NCBI GenBank assembly: GCA_025350085.1
Contig: JANXYI010000291.1
Coordinates: 1 to 11,630, forward strand
Direction of reading: 5' to 3'
DNA from: Deltaproteobacteria bacterium
Lineage (GTDB): Bacteria > Desulfobacterota > Desulfovibrionia > Desulfovibrionales > Desulfovibrionaceae
DNA: 11,630 bases
The translations under genes were made by a program, and so were the position numbers. Position 1 is the stretch's first letter; each line of letters starts with the position of its first letter. The notes below the pieces were generated by a model. It was not told the origin of the DNA. It worked only from the letters and a program-made list of their open reading frames with translations, and did not search any database. Shown piece after piece: positions 1 to 6,193 of this stretch.

Positions 1-380
1 ACGCCCTGCTTGCCGCGCAGGTTCGAGGGGCGGCTCGACAGGGCCGTGACGCGGAAGCCCGAGGCGAACTTGACCACGAAGGTGAGGATGTCCTTGTCCT
101 CGTCCTTCAGATATTCTTCCTGCACCTCCGTGGCCACCAGCTGGTACTGGCGCGCCCAATCCGCCGCGTCGCGGACGAACTCCTTGGCCATGTCCTGGTT
201 GTAGCCCACGTACCAGCAGTCCATGCCGCCCGCTCCGGACACGGATCCGGCGATGAGCGCGCAGTCGCTGGCCTCGGCCCAGGAGAAGCCCACGCGGCGG
301 CTCTTCTCGCCCACCTTGACGGGCGACTGGTCCGCCACCCAGGCTTGCTGGTAGGGCAGAAGGACGGCCGGGGTGCTCAT
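1..380 (-). CDS. Mu gp28-like terminase large subunit, N-terminal part
   Basis: This is the first 126 codons of the large terminase, the ATPase/nuclease motor that packages phage DNA into the prohead. The protein begins MSTPAVLLPYQQAWVADQSP and continues with EKSRRVGFSWAEA at about residues 25-37, which occupies the place of the Walker A region in Mu gp28-type terminases. Next comes a WYVGYNQDMAKEF segment, which I recognise as typical of this family. The ATG at 380-378 overlaps the stop of the upstream small-terminase gene as ATGA, which fixes the start. The Walker B and nuclease parts lie beyond the left edge. Identification rests on the N-terminal pattern and on the gp27-gp28 gene order. 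Confidence 0.88.
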   Translation of the reverse strand, partial: MSTPAVLLPYQQAWVADQSPVKVGEKSRRVGFSWAEASDCALIAGSVSGAGGMDCWYVGYNQDMAKEFVRDAADWARQYQLVATEVQEEYLKDEDKDILTFVVKFASGFRVTALSSRPSNLRGKQG

Positions 381-946
381 TTGATCCCCAGGATCTCGCG
401 GCGGATGGCGTCCGCCGACTCGGCGGAGAGCCCGCCCTTGCGGGCGGCGGTGACGGCGGTCTCTGCGGCGGCCTTGCGCGCGGCGGCCTCGGCCTGCTCG
501 CGGATCTTGCCCACCAGGTCGGCGTCAGCCTTGCTGGCGCGGGAAAGATGGTCCAGGGCCTTGGACAGGAGCATGGCGCCCATGGGCTCCAGGGTCACGC
601 CCTTGCCCTCGCCCCCCTCGCCGGTCTCGCCGTCCTCGTTCACCTTGAGCAGCAGATCCAGGAGCGCGCCGTGCATCAGCTCCACGTTGAGCCTGGTGGA
701 CTTGGATTCCGGGGCCGCGCCAAGCTTGGCGATGAGCGCGTCGGCCACCTCGCGGCTGCGGCGGATCTTCTCACCCACCTTGTCGAGGTGCTGCTTGTAG
801 CGGCCGATGGCCGAACGGGACACGGCCGCGCCCAGCTGGTTCAGGTGCGCGGTGATCTCGTCCAGCGTGCGGCCCTCGTCGAGGAGCGCGCCGATTTGTT
901 CGCGCAGTTCGGGCGGCAGGCGGCGAACGGTGGACTTGCGCGGCAT
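377..946 (-). CDS. Mu gp27-like protein (DUF3486), putative small terminase subunit
   Basis: A 189-residue protein starting MPRKSTVRRLPPELREQIGA. Residues about 10-55 read as a helix-turn-helix (LDEGRTLDEITAHLNQLG, then VSRSAIGRYKQHLDK), the pattern of the DUF3486/Mu gp27 family. Members of that family are thought to recognise phage DNA for packaging beside the gp28 motor. The rest is helical, with an acidic, Gly-rich loop (NEDGETGEGGEGKG) near residues 103-116 and an Ala-rich helix near the C-terminus. The start at 946 has a good ribosome binding site, GGAGG, about eight bases upstream, inside the end of the preceding gene. The stop overlaps the large-terminase start as ATGA, so the two are probably translationally coupled. 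Confidence 0.88.
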   Translation of the reverse strand: MPRKSTVRRLPPELREQIGALLDEGRTLDEITAHLNQLGAAVSRSAIGRYKQHLDKVGEKIRRSREVADALIAKLGAAPESKSTRLNVELMHGALLDLLLKVNEDGETGEGGEGKGVTLEPMGAMLLSKALDHLSRASKADADLVGKIREQAEAAARKAAAETAVTAARKGGLSAESADAIRREILGIK

Positions 947-949
947 GGT

Positions 950-1249
950 CTACGCCTCCGGCTCGGGACGCTTCACGCCGGGCGTCGTCACGCGGCCAGC
1001 GGCCACGTCCGCCCCGCGCGGGGTGAGCTTGCCCACTGTGACGCAAGAGGCGTGCTCCACCGTCACCAGACCCTGCTCGGCCAGCCAGGCCAAGTCCGTC
1101 TCGATCTTGTCGTGGCTCACCGTGTGGCCCATGGCCTCCAGGGAGGGGCGCAGCACGTAGACATTGAGCCGGTAGCCGGGATCCTCCGCCAGCAGGCGCA
1201 GAATGACCAGGCGGCGGTCCTCGTTCAACAGGCGTTCAAAACTGTTCAC
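950..1249 (-). CDS. Mu gp26-like small winged-helix protein
   Basis: A 99-residue protein starting MNSFERLLNEDRRLVILRLL. The order of segments (RRLVILRLLAEDPGYRLN, then DKIETDLAWLAEQGLVTVE, then a strand TVGKLTPRGADVAAGR) is that of an ArsR-like winged helix ending in the typical 'LTPRG.dvA.G' phrase. Such proteins sit at this point in Mu-like phages between the DUF2730 gene and gp27 and are usually annotated as gp26-like. The function is unknown; the fold suggests DNA binding. The ATG overlaps the upstream stop (ATGA at 1249-1246), and only three bases separate its stop from the next start. Confidence 0.8.
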   Translation of the reverse strand: MNSFERLLNEDRRLVILRLLAEDPGYRLNVYVLRPSLEAMGHTVSHDKIETDLAWLAEQGLVTVEHASCVTVGKLTPRGADVAAGRVTTPGVKRPEPEA

Positions 1250-1638
1250 GGTCTCCTCCCCAAATGATGCTCCATGAGCAGGTTCAGCTGGCGTTCAAAG
1301 CGCTTCATCAATTCCTGCTGTCCCTGCACCGTGGCGGCCAGCGCCTTGATGTCGCCGCGCACGCCCTCGTTCTCCTTGTCCACGATGGCCAAGGCGTCCT
1401 TGGTGGGTGTCTGGGCCACCTTGTCGTGCAGCTCCCCGGCGTTGGCCTCCTGCCTGGCCAGCCGCTCGCCCACTTCCTTGCGGCAGGCCTGGCGGCACTC
1501 CTCGCACTTCTGCGGGGTCACAAAGGCCTTGCGCAGGCTCCACAGCGCCCAAAGCACCAGGACTTGCACCAGGCCGACGAGGCACGTGAGCCCGAAAGCC
1601 CAGGCCTGGCTGGTGGCTGCAAATTCGGCAAGGGTCAC
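1246..1638 (-). CDS. DUF2730 family membrane protein (Mu gp25-like)
   Basis: A 130-residue protein with one membrane helix near residues 13-35 (WAFGLTCLVGLVQVLVLWALW), a cysteine cluster just after it (C45, C48 and C52, spaced CxxC then xxxC), and a long charged coiled-coil tail ending NLLMEHHLGRRP. This is the layout of the DUF2730 family, found in Mu-like phages between the lysis genes and gp26. Its role is not established. I chose the GTG start at 1638 because GGAGG stands about seven bases before it and because GTGA at 1638-1635 overlaps the stop of the spanin-like gene. A longer reading to 1698 is open but has no better signal. The cysteines could be oxidised or bind metal; this is speculation. 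Confidence 0.8.
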   Translation of the reverse strand: MTLAEFAATSQAWAFGLTCLVGLVQVLVLWALWSLRKAFVTPQKCEECRQACRKEVGERLARQEANAGELHDKVAQTPTKDALAIVDKENEGVRGDIKALAATVQGQQELMKRFERQLNLLMEHHLGRRP

Positions 1639-2231
1639 GGCGTGTCCTCCAGGAGCTTGAGCCGCGCCGCGCTCACGGCCACGGCTTCGCGGCACCACTG
1701 GCCCACGTCGCGGATGTGGGCCAACAGGTCTACGGGCTTCACGGATGCGTATCCGCGTACCCCGGCGTCAACGGGTCCGGCGGCTGTGGCGTTGCCTTCA
1801 GCTCCGCCGGTACCGGCGTCTTGATGATGATCGGCGGAGGACAGGCCGAGGGCCTCATTCCACAAGCCCACAAATTCAGGGCCATAGCTGCAATCAGCAG
1901 GAACAGTCGCGGCCGCATGGGCGATCCTCCGGGTTATGTCGGCGCGGGCCGTGACCAGCTCGCGCCGAGCGTTGTAGACTTCCATGGCCAGGGAGTTGGC
2001 GCGGGTGATGGCCGCCTGTTGCTTGCCTGCGGCCTCGCGGTAGGCGGCGGCCACGTTGGCCGCATACTCCGCCTGCAACTCATTGCGGGCGCTGGCCGAA
2101 CCGTGGCTCCAGCCCCACCAAACGCCGCCGAGGGTGCCCGCAAGGGCGAGCACCAGCAGGATGGGCGTCCAAGAAATACCGGTGAACCAGTTCAGCGCAG
2201 TGCCGCCGAAGGTTTTAAGCAGGCCCCACAT
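1635..2231 (-). CDS. Rz-like inner-membrane spanin
   Basis: A 198-residue protein. It has one membrane helix at about residues 20-41 (SWTPILLVLALAGTLGGVWWG), then an Ala-rich coiled coil (about 47-108) with alternating charged residues, and a C-terminal segment VDLLAHIRDVGQWCRE followed by AARLKLLE. That ending is common in phage Rz/LysB-like i-spanins, which span the periplasm and help fuse inner and outer membranes at lysis. The gene follows holin-like and lysozyme genes, which supports the role. Its ATG shares one base with the lysozyme stop (TGATG at 2233-2229). I found no convincing nested lipoprotein (o-spanin) reading inside it. Confidence 0.75.
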   Translation of the reverse strand: MWGLLKTFGGTALNWFTGISWTPILLVLALAGTLGGVWWGWSHGSASARNELQAEYAANVAAAYREAAGKQQAAITRANSLAMEVYNARRELVTARADITRRIAHAAATVPADCSYGPEFVGLWNEALGLSSADHHQDAGTGGAEGNATAAGPVDAGVRGYASVKPVDLLAHIRDVGQWCREAVAVSAARLKLLEDTP

Positions 2232-2989
2232 CAGCGCACCCCCTCACAGTTCACACCCGGCCCCCAGGCCAGGTACTTGGGCTGACGCCGCAGCAGGATC
2301 TGCCTCGGGTAGCCCGTGTTTTCGCGCTTGGCGGCGATGGACCGCCCGGCGTTGGCCAGCTCCACGTTGCCCCACCACCTGGCGGGGTCGAGGCCCTGGC
2401 GCGCGGCCAAGGCCTCGTCGCGGTACACCCAGCCGAGGCCGCCGTTGTAGGCCGCCAGAGCCTTGGCCATGGCGTCGCTCGGGCTGGCCGCCCGGATGCG
2501 CTTGAGGTTGGCCAGGTCGTAGGCCACCAGCGCGCGGATGGCCCAGCCGGGGTTGGTGGGGCTGGCCGGGCCGAGGTCCGGCCTGGTGCGGGCCATGTCC
2601 CGCGCCGTGCCGGGCATGAACTGGCCCAGGCCGCGCGCGCCCACGGGCGAAACCGCCTGCGGGTTCCAGCCGCTTTCCTGTTCGACTTGCGCCGCGAACA
2701 CGGCCACCGGGGCATCAAGACCGACCTCGCAACGAGCCGCACGGATGACCTCGGAGCGATACCGCTGGGCAGCGGCGGGGATAGGTTCAGCGTGGGCGCA
2801 CAAGGGCGAGAGGGCCACAACTGCGGCGGCGCAAGCGAGCACTCGGGCGAGGGCCTCCAGGAACCGGGCGGACAGGGCGAAACCGATGCCCAGAAAGAAC
2901 CCGTTGATGATGCTCCCCAGGACGCGCCCCGCACACAGCAAGGCATCGTCCGGCACTGCCGCGACGAGGCTGGCCAGCCACCTGCGCAT
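2231..2989 (-). CDS. SLT-type lytic transglycosylase, phage endolysin
   Basis: A 252-residue lysozyme-like enzyme that would cleave the glycan strands of peptidoglycan. The SLT/goose-lysozyme fold is shown by EQESGWNP at residues 103-110, with E105 as the likely catalytic acid, then GARGLGQFMPGTA at 117-129 and AYNGG at 180-184. The N-terminal 68 residues are unusual: two hydrophobic stretches (about 24-39 and 47-62) end in SPLCAHA followed by EP, which looks like a signal peptide or a SAR anchor. This suggests Sec export and possibly release independent of the holin. It follows the holin-like gene by 12 bases and overlaps the spanin start by one base. The ribosome binding site before the 2989 ATG is weak (GGGGCTGG), so a later start is possible. 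Confidence 0.88.
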   Translation of the reverse strand: MRRWLASLVAAVPDDALLCAGRVLGSIINGFFLGIGFALSARFLEALARVLACAAAVVALSPLCAHAEPIPAAAQRYRSEVIRAARCEVGLDAPVAVFAAQVEQESGWNPQAVSPVGARGLGQFMPGTARDMARTRPDLGPASPTNPGWAIRALVAYDLANLKRIRAASPSDAMAKALAAYNGGLGWVYRDEALAARQGLDPARWWGNVELANAGRSIAAKRENTGYPRQILLRRQPKYLAWGPGVNCEGVR

Positions 2990-3001
2990 GATCGCCAGCC
3001 C

Positions 3002-3343
3002 CTACAGCGCCAGGGCCATGGCCACGGCCCCGGCGAGCCCTGCCAGGCCCTGGAGCGCGATGGCGATCCAGAGCCGCACCTCGCAGCCGGGCTTGGCCTC
3101 GCGGTGGCCGCTCTCGTCCGGCGGCAGCAAGAGCTTGCTGGGCCGGTTGCAGTCGAGCAATTCGCGCATCACCAGGAAGAGCGTGACGGCTCCGGCGGAG
3201 ATGCAGACTAGCTTGTAGAGCAGCACCGCCACCTGGTGCGGGGCGATGACAGCCACGAGCAGAGCCAGGGCGATGGTGGCGAAGGTGGACCAGCCCATGC
3301 GCCTGGAGTCAATCCAGGCAAGAAGAGCCTTGATGCGATTCAT
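3002..3343 (-). CDS. Holin-like membrane protein
   Basis: A 113-residue protein with three likely membrane helices: about residues 18-36 (GWSTFATIALALLVAVIAP), 38-58 (VAVLLYKLVCISAGAVTLFLV) and 91-113. The first two are followed by a charged loop with a proline pair (LLLPPDESGHREAKPG). Size, topology, the 'VLLYKL' phrase and its position directly before an endolysin fit the putative phage holin proteins of Mu-like phages. Holins form the inner-membrane lesion that times lysis. The ATG at 3343 was chosen because GGAGG lies six bases before it (GGAGGCATCATG). The frame stays open upstream to 3484, but that part has no start signal and no hydrophobic character. The assignment rests on topology and context, not on a conserved motif. 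Confidence 0.75.
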   Translation of the reverse strand: MNRIKALLAWIDSRRMGWSTFATIALALLVAVIAPHQVAVLLYKLVCISAGAVTLFLVMRELLDCNRPSKLLLPPDESGHREAKPGCEVRLWIAIALQGLAGLAGAVAMALAL

Positions 3344-3603
3344 GATGCCTCCACGGTTGCCCCCCGGTGCCCCCTCCCGGCCCGGCGTAAAGCCGAGAGG
3401 AGGCTGGAGGAGTTGATGACGGCAGAACGCCGCATCCGTAGAGGACAGAGTACGTTGGCGGGGGCCGCGCTCTAACGCGGACAAGTGTCAGGGGGCGTTG
3501 GTCTTATGGCAGTATCTGGGATTCTGGCATGTGCGGGGCGGGGGGGTCAAGAGGGAGGGGCCAGGCGCAGACGGTCCAATGACGGCCATCTGCGCCTGGT
3601 CAT
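3344..3603 (-). other. Longest gene-free gap of the leftward operon, before the lysis genes
   Basis: About 260 bases between the Lys/Ala/Pro-repeat gene and the holin-like gene hold no convincing gene on either strand. The part next to the repeat gene carries a strong hairpin (listed separately). The remainder is C-rich on the minus strand and includes TTGACC at about 3548-3543. Because the lysis genes start right after it, this is the natural place for a late or lysis promoter, but I see no well-spaced -10 element and no recognised activator dyad. Confidence 0.35.
3561..3599 (-). terminator. Strong hairpin after the cargo genes, possible terminator without a U-tract
   Basis: Two perfect 11-base arms, CCAGGCGCAGA (3561-3571) and its complement (3589-3599), enclose 17 bases. 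Inside, GG at 3573-3574 can pair with CC at 3586-3587, so the stem can be longer with one mismatch. It starts four bases past the stop of the repeat gene. On the minus strand the stem is followed by a C-rich run rather than T residues, so it is not a classical intrinsic terminator in the operon direction. It may block transcripts with Rho, protect the 3' end of the cargo transcript, or separate cargo from lysis genes. Confidence 0.45.
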
Positions 3604-3777
3604 TCATTTCCGTTTCGGGCCGTCCGGAGCTGGCTTCGTGGGGATTACTGCACCTGTCACCGGAGCCTTTGCTGGGGCCTTTGCTGGGGCCTTTGCCGGG
3701 GTTTTTGCCGGGGTCTTTGCCGGACTCAGAGAGGTAGGCTTAACCGGTTGCGAGGGCGGAGGTGCTTTTTTACTCAT
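3604..3777 (-). CDS. Small basic Lys/Ala/Pro-repeat protein
   Basis: A 57-residue protein beginning MSKKAPPPSQPVKPTSLS, followed by a run of PAKT and PAKA units (about residues 19-39) and a basic tail ending PDGPKRK. The composition (mostly Ala, Lys and Pro, with only a few hydrophobic residues) recalls the tails of histone H1-like and other bacterial DNA-binding proteins; it should be disordered and positively charged. The ATG at 3777 is preceded by AAGGAG seven bases upstream, a good ribosome binding site. The gene follows the three-helix membrane protein by 23 bases and precedes the hairpin. I do not recognise a family, and the function is unknown. Binding of nucleic acid is a guess from charge alone. 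Confidence 0.6.
   Translation of the reverse strand: MSKKAPPPSQPVKPTSLSPAKTPAKTPAKAPAKAPAKAPVTGAVIPTKPAPDGPKRK
3662..3721 (+). repeat. Five 12-base tandem repeats inside the basic-protein gene
   Basis: Five consecutive units of the form GGGGCCTTTGCT (plus strand) run without gaps, differing at one to three bases each. They encode the PAKA/PAKT units on the minus strand. The 12-base period keeps the reading frame, so slippage would change protein length by four residues per unit without a frameshift. Confidence 0.85.
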
Positions 3778-3800
3778 CGGACGCTCCTTTTGTGTTACGG

Positions 3801-4322
3801 CTACCCTGGAAGCCTTGAAATAAAATTTATCGCAGCGAAAGCTCCAAAAGTGATCAATCCGGCCACGAAGCCCCACAAGGAAAACTGGTTCAGCAAGTCA
3901 ATTACCTCGTCTCGCTTCGAACTAATATTTCGAAAATCCTCATCGGCTTCGTATTTTTCATCTATTTGCTTGATGTAATCGTCATGGCAGCGAACGCCAG
4001 TATTGTATACCACGATTGTGGACACGAGCGAAAAAGCAAATAATGCCCACGAGAAAAGAAGTAGTGCAGGGTATTTCACCTCGCCTGCGGGAAGAATCTT
4101 TTCGATGTACGTAATAGAGAGGGCGAGAGAAGCGGACGACAGAGCCAGTACGTATTTGTCTTTCAGATTTGATTGGTCATTTTTACTGGCGATATATGCT
4201 TTGCGGGTATCGGAAAAGAGCTTCCAGCGACGCTCTTCCTTCAGCGAGGGCTCCTCTTCATCATCCTGAGCTGCCTTTGGTGTGTCATCGTCCTCAACCA
4301 TCACCGCCCCCACATTTTCCAT
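3801..4322 (-). CDS. Three-helix membrane protein of the cargo segment
   Basis: A protein of 173 residues from the ATG at 4322. It has an acidic N-terminus (MVEDDD..., DDEEEPS), a charged helix (about residues 27-56), two membrane helices at about 57-77 and 85-107, a charged loop (CHDDYIKQIDEKYEADEDF), and a third membrane helix at about 148-168 before the end FISRLPG. The N-terminal charged helix leading into paired membrane helices loosely recalls SLATT-type and related membrane effectors of bacterial conflict systems, but I cannot assign it to a family. The start is uncertain: no good ribosome binding site precedes 4322, the next ATG is 4301, and the frame is open to a TTG at 4364. It lies 68 bases after the ATPase stop, shares its AT-rich composition and is probably cotranscribed with it. 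Confidence 0.75.
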   Translation of the reverse strand: MENVGAVMVEDDDTPKAAQDDEEEPSLKEERRWKLFSDTRKAYIASKNDQSNLKDKYVLALSSASLALSITYIEKILPAGEVKYPALLLFSWALFAFSLVSTIVVYNTGVRCHDDYIKQIDEKYEADEDFRNISSKRDEVIDLLNQFSLWGFVAGLITFGAFAAINFISRLPG

Positions 4323-4390
4323 TATGGTGTTGCTATGGTACGTTAGGTTGGAGGTCAAGGCCAACTGTAACGGGCATCCATCAGACTTTG

Positions 4391-6145
4391 CTACTGCTCT
4401 ATCAAATGGCGGAGAACAGGAAGAACATCATCGCGTATTTGCATTGCTTCCAATCGGTTGATCAATTGAAAAGGATTATGCATCACGCCATTGAGAATTG
4501 GCATGTGTTCTACCATTCTCTTTTGACTTTGCTTGATGTATATGACCTTTGTTGCGCCCCATATGGCGCTGTTGTTGCTAAGGAAAGAATTCATTTCTTC
4601 CATTTTCGCGACGAAAAGATTTTTCTCTTCCTTGGTAAGCGGTCGCCTAATGCCTTTCTCACGCTGTGCAATACTGTGATTGTTCAATTCGTTAATGATA
4701 TTGTGACGTATACAGTATGTAATCACAGACGATTCATAAAGAATGCGAATCAAAGCCAATCCAGAGTAGGAGAGCGATGGGAGATCGAGCCGTTTAGCTT
4801 CATGAACGAGAGTGAGAAGCTTTTCGGGACAATATTTTTCATCGACATCGTTCGGCAAGATCGTTCGAAATTGATTATGGTCTTCTTTGATTGTTGGTTT
4901 TTGGGCCGGGCATGGTTTGCCGACAGGTTTAGAGACCGTACCTTGGCGTGCTGCGGTAGCAGGTTGTGGTTTGGGAGCGGCAGACGCTGGGGCAGGCTGC
5001 GCTTGCTGAACTGGAGCAGGGGGAATTGAAGAAAGCTGTCCTCCAGTTCTTTTCACCGTCTTTGCTCTATTCGCGAACGAACGCCATTTCTCGGTGAATT
5101 CCCGCATGGCACGAAGAGCAGACTGATAGGGCTTATTGTTGAGATCGACATCAGTCTTCGCTGTATTCCAAGGCAACATAGAGGGGTCATCACATTGAAA
5201 GTTGACCCTGCCGACAAACCCGTAGAATTCAGTATGGAATTTCGTGTCCCAACCCGTCTTTGAACTTCTATCGAATAGAACGATTGCTCTATCGTTGCAG
5301 AGGATTGACCACCCGAACTCATTGGTAAGCGAGCTGTTCCTCGTTAGATCATAATCTTGCTCTGCGGAAAAGCGATGCAGGATGTGTTGTCCGCATTCAA
5401 TGAAAACGGACACTCCGCAGTCAGCCTTGAAGAATTTATATTCAATCGGGAAAGGGCCGTTTTCACGGATCTGAATTTCGCCATTTCGAACGACCTCTCC
5501 ATTGACCTCGACCACGAGTCCGAGTCCGATAAAGCGTCCGTAGCGTTGTCCGATGGCCTTTCGAATTTCATCAATGAAGCCCGCGCTGGAAAACGATAAG
5601 GAGATTTCTTCCGTTGGGCTGCTTATCTCGATTGTGGTCCCAGCCTTACCACTTGTCGGGAATTCAAGAGCAGGTAGGTTCCAATTCTTGTCGTCTTTAA
5701 TATACTGATTTACATCCAGAAGAAGTTCGGCCCTTTCGGCTCCGGTGTCGGTCTTGAGGCTACTGATCTTGCCCAATTTAAAAAGGGCTCGGTTCAGGCC
5801 AACACCGAAAGCCCCGATTCCTAATATATGCTGCGAAGGCTGACCAAAGCGGAGCACAAGTGCTTTGAGTTGTGCCACGGGAATACCGCCGCAGTTGTCT
5901 TCGACGATCAATCCTGATCCGCTCAGAGTGAGCTTAATGGAAAAACCGGAGAATGGTCGAGTTGGTTCTTCTACGCCGTTCTCGCCGAGTCTTTTCAGAA
6001 TCGTTTCACGGGCTGCATCGACCGAATTGTCTATCAGGTCAAAGATGCATGCTTCGGTGCTGAGGTCCCGGGTGAGGCCGTCTACGACGAGTCTTTTATT
6101 GGGACGTGTATCGACTAAAAACTCTTTGCCCTCTCTTTTCGCCAC
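4391..6145 (-). CDS. GHKL (MORC/Hsp90-like) ATPase with unrecognised C-terminal domain
   Basis: A 584-residue protein. The N-terminal GHKL ATP-binding fold shows CIFDLIDNSVDAA at residues 33-45 (N40 is the Mg-binding Asn; D36 stands where many members have Glu), VEDNCGGIP at 81-89 and the lid motif GIGAFGVGLNRA at 109-120, with GTTIEI at 169-174. A transducer-like region follows to about 355. A Pro/Ala/Gln-rich linker spans about 368-420. The C-terminal helical domain (about 425-584) contains LALIRILYESSV and LNGVMHNPFQ. GHKL proteins of the MORC type occur beside restriction-modification genes in bacteria, which fits the methyltransferase 48 bases upstream. The GTG start at 6145 follows GGGGAGG by seven bases. 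The AT-rich composition differs from the phage backbone. A nucleic-acid clamp or switch role in a defence system is inference; no nuclease motif is visible. Confidence 0.88.
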   Translation of the reverse strand: MAKREGKEFLVDTRPNKRLVVDGLTRDLSTEACIFDLIDNSVDAARETILKRLGENGVEEPTRPFSGFSIKLTLSGSGLIVEDNCGGIPVAQLKALVLRFGQPSQHILGIGAFGVGLNRALFKLGKISSLKTDTGAERAELLLDVNQYIKDDKNWNLPALEFPTSGKAGTTIEISSPTEEISLSFSSAGFIDEIRKAIGQRYGRFIGLGLVVEVNGEVVRNGEIQIRENGPFPIEYKFFKADCGVSVFIECGQHILHRFSAEQDYDLTRNSSLTNEFGWSILCNDRAIVLFDRSSKTGWDTKFHTEFYGFVGRVNFQCDDPSMLPWNTAKTDVDLNNKPYQSALRAMREFTEKWRSFANRAKTVKRTGGQLSSIPPAPVQQAQPAPASAAPKPQPATAARQGTVSKPVGKPCPAQKPTIKEDHNQFRTILPNDVDEKYCPEKLLTLVHEAKRLDLPSLSYSGLALIRILYESSVITYCIRHNIINELNNHSIAQREKGIRRPLTKEEKNLFVAKMEEMNSFLSNNSAIWGATKVIYIKQSQKRMVEHMPILNGVMHNPFQLINRLEAMQIRDDVLPVLRHLIEQ

Positions 6146-6193
6146 GTCCGCACCTCCCCTAGGTTATGTATTGAACTCATACACGATAGACGA

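Noticed and set aside
548..1267. Long plus-strand open frame over the gp26/gp27 region
   Set aside because: A GC-rich shadow frame opposite well-recognised Mu-like genes, with no domain and no fitting start signal.
1934..2143. Possible nested outer-membrane spanin in the Rz-like gene
   Set aside because: The alternative frame is Pro-rich but shows no signal sequence with a lipobox cysteine.
3662..3721. CRISPR-like tandem repeat
   Set aside because: The units are 12 bases long, contiguous and without spacers, and they encode in-frame protein repeats.
3485..3823. Plus-strand frame with Ala/Phe/Gly repeats
   Set aside because: It is the complement of the Lys/Ala/Pro repeats. The minus-strand frame has a good ribosome binding site and fits the operon direction.
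4169..5029. Plus-strand frame of 286 codons opposite the ATPase C-terminus
   Set aside because: No domain, and odd composition. The opposite strand encodes a protein with clear GHKL motifs across the same gene.
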